64,000 nt of DNA from Lytechinus pictus (Eukaryota; Echinodermata; Echinoidea; Temnopleuroida; Toxopneustidae): the NCBI RefSeq assembly GCF_037042905.1, contig NC_087259.1, positions 26,066,001-26,130,000 on the forward strand. Reading direction: 5' to 3'. Position numbers and translations under genes: made by a program. Below, one piece after another: positions 60,401-64,000 of the stretch; the first letter of the stretch is position 1; every line of letters starts with the position of its first letter. The notes beneath the pieces were generated by a model. That model saw only the letters and a program-made list of their open reading frames with translations, had not been told where the DNA came from and did no database searches.

Positions 60401-63392
60401 AATTTTCAAGGGAACGATGAATGTATGCATATACATCATGTCTAGAACATATTTTGAACCAACATACATTTTAGATGTTGACGTTGCTGGCTTTCCATAG
60501 TTGTGGTTGATTGGATCAATCACAACTCTTTGTAAGACGGGGCCAAGACTTGCAATTAATTACAGGTTTCTTGCAATGCTCAAATAGTTGAGGAAATAGG
60601 GTTTAACTTACTGATGCAGCTAACTCCAGTAGGGTCATATCCAGCAGGGCATTCACAGAGGAAACTACCAGGTGTGTCAACACAATTGGCAGGTGATATA
60701 CAGGTGGTATCATTGATACATTCATTGATGTCTGCATGGTGGACAAAGAATTTGGATTAAGATCAATCAGAACTTTCTCTCCAAGACTGTCAAAAGTTGG
60801 TATTAAATGTTTGACAGATGGTCATAAATGTGAAATACAATACAATGTCTAAGGCACATGAGTGAAAAAAAACATGACAACAATTTGGAAATGGGAACAA
60901 TTATGAAACTGTCATAGAGTCTGGAAAATAATACCAGTTGAATACATGTACATGTACATCAGGAAAAACAAAATGACACTTTATTTCCGAGGGCTACATT
61001 TGTACATGTATGTATATAAAGTGTACATCATTGATTGGAATATCTAAACAGAAACAACAATTTCCACCTTTAATGAAAGTGAAATAAACTAAATCATAAT
61101 AAATGAATCTTTGACAATGCAAAATAACTCACTAAAAGATAAATATATGTGCTTCGATCAGTTCGATGTCACTCTTACATGATAAATTTTTTTTTAAATA
61201 AATTAATTCCTGCAGATGATTTTTTTTGTACTCACTTTCACAGAATGTTTCATTTCCTGTATAGCCAGCTAAACAAGAGCAGTTATACGAGCCCTCAGTA
61301 TTGATACACTGTGCAAACTCATGACAATCATTCTCACTGGAACACTCATCAATGTCTGCAAGAAAATCAAGATAAAACACAATAAATTCCAAGCACTGCA
61401 CAAGAAATCAGAAATCAAATGAATTGTCAATTAATATGATTCATGATTTGGGGAATAACATAATTCTATCATATTAAAAGTAAAGTTAGAAGTGAAATCT
61501 ATTTTGTGTCTTGAAAGTCACTTCCTCTTCTTCTCTTCCTCTCCTTGCTCCTCTTCTTCTTCTCCTTGTTCTCCTTACAAGATATCTTTGTCAATATCAT
61601 TACCTTTAAGACTAACAGAACAGTTTCAAATCACTTCACACAGATTTCACCAAAACCTGGAAAAGGGGAATCTGTACATGCTGACCTCCAGATTTATTCA
61701 TTCAATGTGGTATCATTTGGACAATTGAGATTCAAATAGATGTTCTTTCACATTCTGGAAAATTGAAATTTGTAAAATCCAATGATCTTTGAATATCAGA
61801 CCTCTAAATTTTGATCACCCTTATTTTGAGACACACTATACATGAAACTCACCAAGACAGGTGATCCCATCTCCATCATATCCATCCAGACAGCTACACA
61901 TATAGCTACCCATAGAATTGATACACATCGCATTGGTTCCACATATACTAGTATCAGCACATTCATTGACATCTGAAAAGAATGACATTTTAAAACATTC
62001 AATCACATGCAGTGTAGCATCAGATATTAAAAAAGAAGACATTTCATCTTACATACATGTATCTTAATTGATAATTAAAGTATTAAGCTTGTAGATATCT
62101 AACAAGGAAAAATTATATTGCCCAAGAACGATATGTAAAACAAACACAATTTTTAAAAAGGAATAAGTTTATTTTAGTGTCAAGAAGGATAGAAAATGAG
62201 ATTATCGTACATTATAAGAAAAGGTAAAAAGGTGAAAGAAAGAGAGAGAGAATAGGGAAGAGTAGATAAATCCCACATATCAGAGCAATGATAAATGCTC
62301 CTTTAGTGAAAACAAAGTCATGTTAATAAAAAATGACATAATAGCATCCACCAATTTGAATGTATGTTACCTTGACAAACTGAACCATTTTGGAAGAATC
62401 CTGCCTTGCATTGACACATGAAATATCCCACCGTATTGATACAGATCTGAGATACTAAATCACATGTATGACTCCCATCTTGACATTCATCAATATCTGG
62501 AATAAAAAAAAAATAACATAAAAAGCCATTAAGATTCAAGATTAATTTTGGTACATGAATGCAGGCATATAAAGAAATTTATCTTCCAATGGCTTTCAAA
62601 TGCATCTGCATACACAAAAAATGTAATACAAATTTTTAACCCCCCCAAAAAAAGAAAATAACATATAATAGCTTTCTGCATAAACTTAACACCCCTTCAC
62701 TTCAAAATTCAGTAATTAGATGTCTGCGTGCTGCAAGCCCCACCCCTTACAAATACTTAACTTAAGTAATCTTCTGTATGAAGTGAATATTTGAGAAAAA
62801 AAAGTGTCTGTTTTCTGTATTATATATTTTTTTCATACATTACAATTTGAGTACTGTAATGTGCATATGATTTTTGCTTCCTCATTTGCTTTCTACTCAT
62901 CCATTAGTAGGTGTGTTTCTATTGTTCAAGGGCAATCTCATAAAATATTATGTCCTAACTATTATGTCCTACTATTGGTGGGACTTTCCTGAATTGAATT
63001 GTGTTCTAATTCATATGAAAACATTTAATGCTCTCCAATTCATAAAGTGAAGTAAAAATGGAGAACATCAGACCTACAAGAAGTTGTAGTAGTAAATTTA
63101 ATTACTCTTACCCCTATCCCCCCAAAAAAGATACTAGTAGTCATAAAGATACCAGGTAAAAGCAGGCAGCGACGTGTAATGTTTTCTCTTAGGGTCTTAA
63201 CTGATAACTACTTTGCTTTACTGGATGATGATGAGGCAAGATAAAAACTTGAATTATTCTTACCATTACATGTTCGGCCATCGCTCTCAAGGGAGTAGCC
63301 CTCGAAACAGGAGCAGTTGTAATCTCCAATTGTATTGGTGCAGTTCTGATTGCACATGTTACTGTACTCTATATCACTGCACTCATCAATAT
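45326..63392 (-). CDS. EGF/SEA-domain type I membrane protein, 3' 21 exons (5' end missing)
   Basis: Joining 21 minus-strand exons gives about 1073 residues and a stop, with no frame break (3222 bases after the first split codon). Domain order: eleven EGF-like domains, mostly calcium-binding (D-I/V/L-D/N-E-C starts); SEA1; EGF12; EGF13; SEA2; EGF14 (six Cys, [13 protein letters not shown] to GDTC); a Thr/Ser-rich linker; a transmembrane helix ([20 protein letters not shown]) with a basic stop-transfer RYRQR; and a ~200-residue tail. EGF exons are phase 1 at both ends, the classic shuffling unit. SEA2 keeps a GSVVA cleavage-type motif and SEA1 does not. The layout recalls membrane mucins (EGF-SEA-EGF-TM), but the long cbEGF chain and second SEA domain set it apart. 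Likely a cell-surface or matrix-contact protein. No signal peptide is visible because the gene continues past 64000. Confidence 0.9.
46219..46338 (-). CDS. EGF-SEA gene exon: cytoplasmic tail
   Basis: 40 codons, phase 0/0, acceptor caaactacag, donor gtatgt. [20 protein letters not shown] and [15 protein letters not shown]. Confidence 0.85.
46771..47204 (-). CDS. EGF-SEA gene exon: transmembrane and cytoplasmic
   Basis: 434 bases, phase 1 in, phase 0 out, donor gtaaat. Encodes the single transmembrane helix ([20 protein letters not shown]), RYRQR, and a tail rich in Tyr, Ser and acidic residues ([30 protein letters not shown]). Several tyrosines in acidic context could be kinase sites (inference). 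Confidence 0.9.
47571..47704 (-). CDS. EGF-SEA gene exon: EGF 14 end and stalk
   Basis: Phase 2 in, phase 1 out, donor gtaagt. [12 protein letters not shown] completes EGF 14, then a short Thr/Ser-rich stalk ([15 protein letters not shown] and NATSSSQI) likely to be O-glycosylated. Confidence 0.88.
48156..48234 (-). CDS. EGF-SEA gene exon: EGF 14 first part
   Basis: 79 bases, phase 1 in, phase 2 out, donor gtgagt. [20 protein letters not shown], the first four cysteines of a non-calcium EGF. Confidence 0.88.
48390..49690. repeat. Minisatellite of ~16-20-bp CAGTGTTTCAACTTT units
   Basis: About 1.3 kb in the intron between SEA2 and EGF 14 consists of CAGTGTTTCAACTTT, CAGTGTTTTCAACTTT and CAGTGTTTCAGCTATA variants, with higher-order blocks of about 240 bp repeated three times (around 48600, 48890 and 49150). 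A family A MITE (49398-49553) is inserted in the array. Plus-strand open frames across it (FQLYSV-type repeats) are artefacts of the repeat. Confidence 0.9.
49398..49553. mobile_element. 156-bp MITE, family A copy 2
   Basis: Homologous to 32120-32280 along its length (ATTCAAACCACCTATTATGTAG, written in part as TTCAAACCACCTAT, and CGGCTGTTTTCGACTCGC). TTA flanks both sides (49395-49397 and 49554-49556), and the interrupted minisatellite unit resumes after it. Confidence 0.8.
50184..50427 (-). CDS. EGF-SEA gene exon: SEA2 second half
   Basis: Phase 0 in, phase 1 out, donor gtaagt. [20 protein letters not shown] followed by [19 protein letters not shown] closely matches the G-SVVV autocleavage motif of mucin SEA domains. 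Confidence 0.88.
51083..51210 (-). CDS. EGF-SEA gene exon: SEA2 first half
   Basis: Phase 1 in, phase 0 out, donor gtaagt. [20 protein letters not shown] and [15 protein letters not shown]. The intron falls at the same structural place and phase as in SEA1, so the two SEA domains probably arose by duplication. Confidence 0.85.
51328..51496. mobile_element. MITE family B copy 1
   Basis: Inverted ends CCTGGAAAGCATTTCATGAA and TTTTATGAAATGCTCCCCTGG-like, with an internal GGTTACCATAGTAACAGTGC. Related to 60071-60213. Confidence 0.6.
52090..52215 (-). CDS. EGF-SEA gene exon: EGF 13
   Basis: Phase 1/1, donor gtaagt. Calcium-binding [17 protein letters not shown] start, [14 protein letters not shown]. 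Confidence 0.9.
52979..53110 (-). CDS. EGF-SEA gene exon: EGF 12
   Basis: Phase 1/1, donor gtaatg. [18 protein letters not shown] start lacks the D-x-D/N-E calcium signature; [14 protein letters not shown]. Confidence 0.9.
53713..53950 (-). CDS. EGF-SEA gene exon: SEA1 second half
   Basis: Phase 0 in, phase 1 out. [20 protein letters not shown] then [15 protein letters not shown]. At the position where autoproteolytic SEA domains have G-S-V-V-V this one has LGIEV, without the Ser nucleophile, so it is probably not cleaved. Confidence 0.85.
54287..54459. mobile_element. 173-bp MITE
   Basis: The ends TTTGCTCCTGTGATAATTGC and GCAATTGGCACCGGAGCAAA are inverted with few mismatches. The interior contains GGGTTAGGGTT and a TTTAGGGTGGGG phrase. 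It lies in the intron within SEA1. Confidence 0.6.
54902..55017 (-). CDS. EGF-SEA gene exon: SEA1 first half
   Basis: Phase 1 in, phase 0 out (GAT before gtaagt). Encodes [19 protein letters not shown] and [11 protein letters not shown], the first strand and helix of a SEA-like fold. Confidence 0.85.
55841..55963 (-). CDS. EGF-SEA gene exon: EGF 11
   Basis: Phase 1/1, donor gtaagt. [18 protein letters not shown] start, [14 protein letters not shown]. Directly precedes SEA1. Confidence 0.9.
56041..56268 (+). mobile_element. tRNA-derived SINE
   Basis: Pol III motifs are clear: A box TGGTCTAGTGG at 56049-56059 and B box GGTTCCATTCC at 56093-56103, in a tRNA-like head. A body (GGTAAATGGATACCTGGCAGG) and an AT-rich tail follow. 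It sits about 40 bp from the EGF 10 exon. Confidence 0.75.
56310..56435 (-). CDS. EGF-SEA gene exon: EGF 10
   Basis: Phase 1/1, donor gtaata. [12 protein letters not shown] start, [17 protein letters not shown]. Confidence 0.9.
57228..57359 (-). CDS. EGF-SEA gene exon: EGF 9
   Basis: Phase 1/1, donor gttagt. [16 protein letters not shown] start, [17 protein letters not shown]. Confidence 0.9.
57708..58031. mobile_element. 324-bp MITE with ~48-bp inverted ends
   Basis: Left CAAGCTTTTTCTAAGGTGCC and ATCAGGGCCTCAATTTAG; right CTAAATTGAGGCCCTGAT and GGCACCTTAGCAAAAGCTTG. In the intron between EGF 8 and EGF 9, about 100 bp from the EGF 7/8 exon. Confidence 0.7.
58134..58379 (-). CDS. EGF-SEA gene exon: EGF 7 and 8
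   Basis: The only exon here with two calcium-binding EGFs ([12 protein letters not shown]... and [12 protein letters not shown]...). An intron between them has been lost or never existed. Phase 1/1, donor gtaagt. Confidence 0.92.
   Translation of the reverse strand, partial: TSMSVTLKTHAYPTLNAPTLMDPISAHVILVTVAMVVFSVMILMSVTRIPPSVMRMRAVTTPLVALHAPVTMDLALMELHV
58788..58925 (-). CDS. EGF-SEA gene exon: EGF 6
   Basis: Phase 1/1, donor gtgagt. [16 protein letters not shown] start has a longer first loop than its neighbours; [16 protein letters not shown]. Confidence 0.9.
59225..59880. repeat. Tandem array, ~8 copies of an ~83-bp unit
   Basis: Each unit reads CTTTATTTGTGATCACCCAC, AGCCGAATGATTAACTGATT, GGCTGAAATCAATCACATGA and TTTACTTTCATCTCTT. 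Copies 2-8 are nearly identical and the first is diverged. In the intron between EGF 5 and EGF 6. Confidence 0.9.
60071..60213. mobile_element. MITE family B copy 2
   Basis: GAGTGTTTCATGAAAGGAC at the left, GATGAAATGATCCCCAGC at the right, and an internal GTTTCCATGATAACAGTGC, homologous to 51328-51496. Confidence 0.55.
60273..60546. mobile_element. ~270-bp MITE with GTCTTACAAAGAGTTATGAT ends
   Basis: Left GTCTTACAAAGAGTTATGAT then TGATCCAATCAA; right TTGATTGGATCA then ATCACAACTCTTTGTAAGAC. The inverted arms are about 40 bp. It is immediately upstream (in + coordinates) of the EGF 5 exon. Confidence 0.7.
60612..60731 (-). CDS. EGF-SEA gene exon: EGF 5
   Basis: Phase 1/1, donor gtaagt. [11 protein letters not shown] start (the first codon splits as AAC, giving Asn), [16 protein letters not shown]. 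Confidence 0.9.
61236..61355 (-). CDS. EGF-SEA gene exon: EGF 4
   Basis: Phase 1/1, donor gtgagt. [14 protein letters not shown] start, [15 protein letters not shown]. Confidence 0.9.
61853..61972 (-). CDS. EGF-SEA gene exon: EGF 3
   Basis: Phase 1/1, donor gtgagt. [12 protein letters not shown] start, [16 protein letters not shown]. Confidence 0.9.
62371..62496 (-). CDS. EGF-SEA gene exon: EGF 2
   Basis: Phase 1/1, donor gtaacat. Calcium-binding EGF beginning [12 protein letters not shown], with [12 protein letters not shown]. Confidence 0.9.
62497..63263. other. Intron between EGF 1 and EGF 2
   Basis: AT-rich intron sequence. No extra EGF exon, repeat or mobile element was recognised. 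Confidence 0.5.
63264..63392 (-). CDS. EGF-SEA gene exon: EGF 1 of window
   Basis: Acceptor ctcgtatag, donor gtaagaat, phase 1/1. Encodes a calcium-binding EGF starting [14 protein letters not shown] and ending SDGRTC. Earlier exons must lie right of the window. Confidence 0.9.
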
Positions 63393-64000
63393 CTATACGA
63401 GATAATAAAGTTTCTTTAACATCAGTTTTCATGTGTAATTTGACATCAATAGGATTTCCACACAGCAACAAGTGATATTAATTTCACTTTTATGGCCAAC
63501 AGATGTTCTTTTGATGATCTGTATATTCCCACCTATAACAGTCCAATATTGTAGTCATTAAGCCGAATGCATAAAAAAAATATTGCTTGCAAGCATTAGC
63601 TGTAAGCAAAAACACAAGCAATTGCTTTTCCCACACAATCCAACAGAATTAATTGCTTGAAGATGAGGTGGCTTCTTGTAGCAAAATGCATTAAACATGT
63701 ATTTGCTAGTCATTTTCCAGACCAGGGTCATATGGACCAAAGCCCAGGCTTGGTCAGTCTTCAGAACTACATTTTGAAACAAATAAACACCAGAATATTA
63801 CAAAAAATTCTGCAAAATAAGTTGTTACCAAATAAATACTATGACAAAATAAAAGTTCCTAGATTTTCATAAGAAAAAACAAAACAAATATTTTTCTACA
63901 TTCTTCTTCCTACCTTATCATAAAAGGGCTACATAAGGGCTGTTTGACTCTGACAGAGAACTAAGAAAGGCTAGTAGCTTATGCTAAGTGAAAGTGAAAA
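63393..64000. other. Intron upstream of EGF 1, running off the window
   Basis: No further EGF exon is seen before the window edge. A near-inverted pair around 63585-63655 (GCTTGCAAGCA and CAAGCAATTGCTT) is the only structure noticed. Confidence 0.4.

Overview
This is a window of animal nuclear DNA: AT-rich, intron-containing and crowded with DNA transposons. A sea urchin or related echinoderm is the best guess. That rests on two very long foldback elements that resemble the sea-urchin TU type, an RNase H-bearing LINE, many MITEs, and an EGF/SEA membrane-protein gene. The species assignment is inference.

Two multi-exon genes converge. On the + strand, positions 1668-34181, is a complete six-exon TYW3 gene (tRNA-Phe wybutosine synthesis, 275 codons plus stop). 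All five introns are GT-AG, phases agree, and the family motifs fall in the expected order. Intron 1 is 27.3 kb and is almost entirely a transposon trap. On the - strand, positions 63392 down to 45326, are the last 21 recognisable coding exons of a large type I membrane protein: 14 EGF-like domains, two SEA domains, one transmembrane helix and a cytoplasmic tail. Its 5' part lies beyond the right edge. At the far left (1-271, - strand) an acidic open frame runs off the window and may be a gene divergent from TYW3.

Layout: 1-271 divergent acidic ORF; 535-1067 MITE between it and TYW3; 1668-1829 TYW3 exon 1; 2349-8441 foldback element 1, whose arms are ~390-bp tandem repeats carrying about 20 copies of a palindromic RFX X-box-like motif; 9230-10090 AT-rich satellite; 11680-17650 degenerate LINE (- strand) with a second retroelement tail nested in it; 19232-25204 foldback element 2 with a perfect 9-bp target duplication and ~75-bp repeats (about 28 copies in one arm, 6 in the other); 26145-27971 non-autonomous hAT; 29170-34181 TYW3 exons 2-6 with further hAT/MITE insertions; 35702-42632 a MITE split by a ~6.3-kb element that itself contains two hAT MITEs; 44431-44757 a tRNA-derived SINE; 45326-63392 the EGF/SEA gene with minisatellites, a SINE and several MITEs in its introns.

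The most unusual structures are the two foldback elements, above all the array of X-box palindromes inside TYW3 intron 1, and the TYW3 exon 2 acceptor, which sits in a field of degenerate copies of itself.
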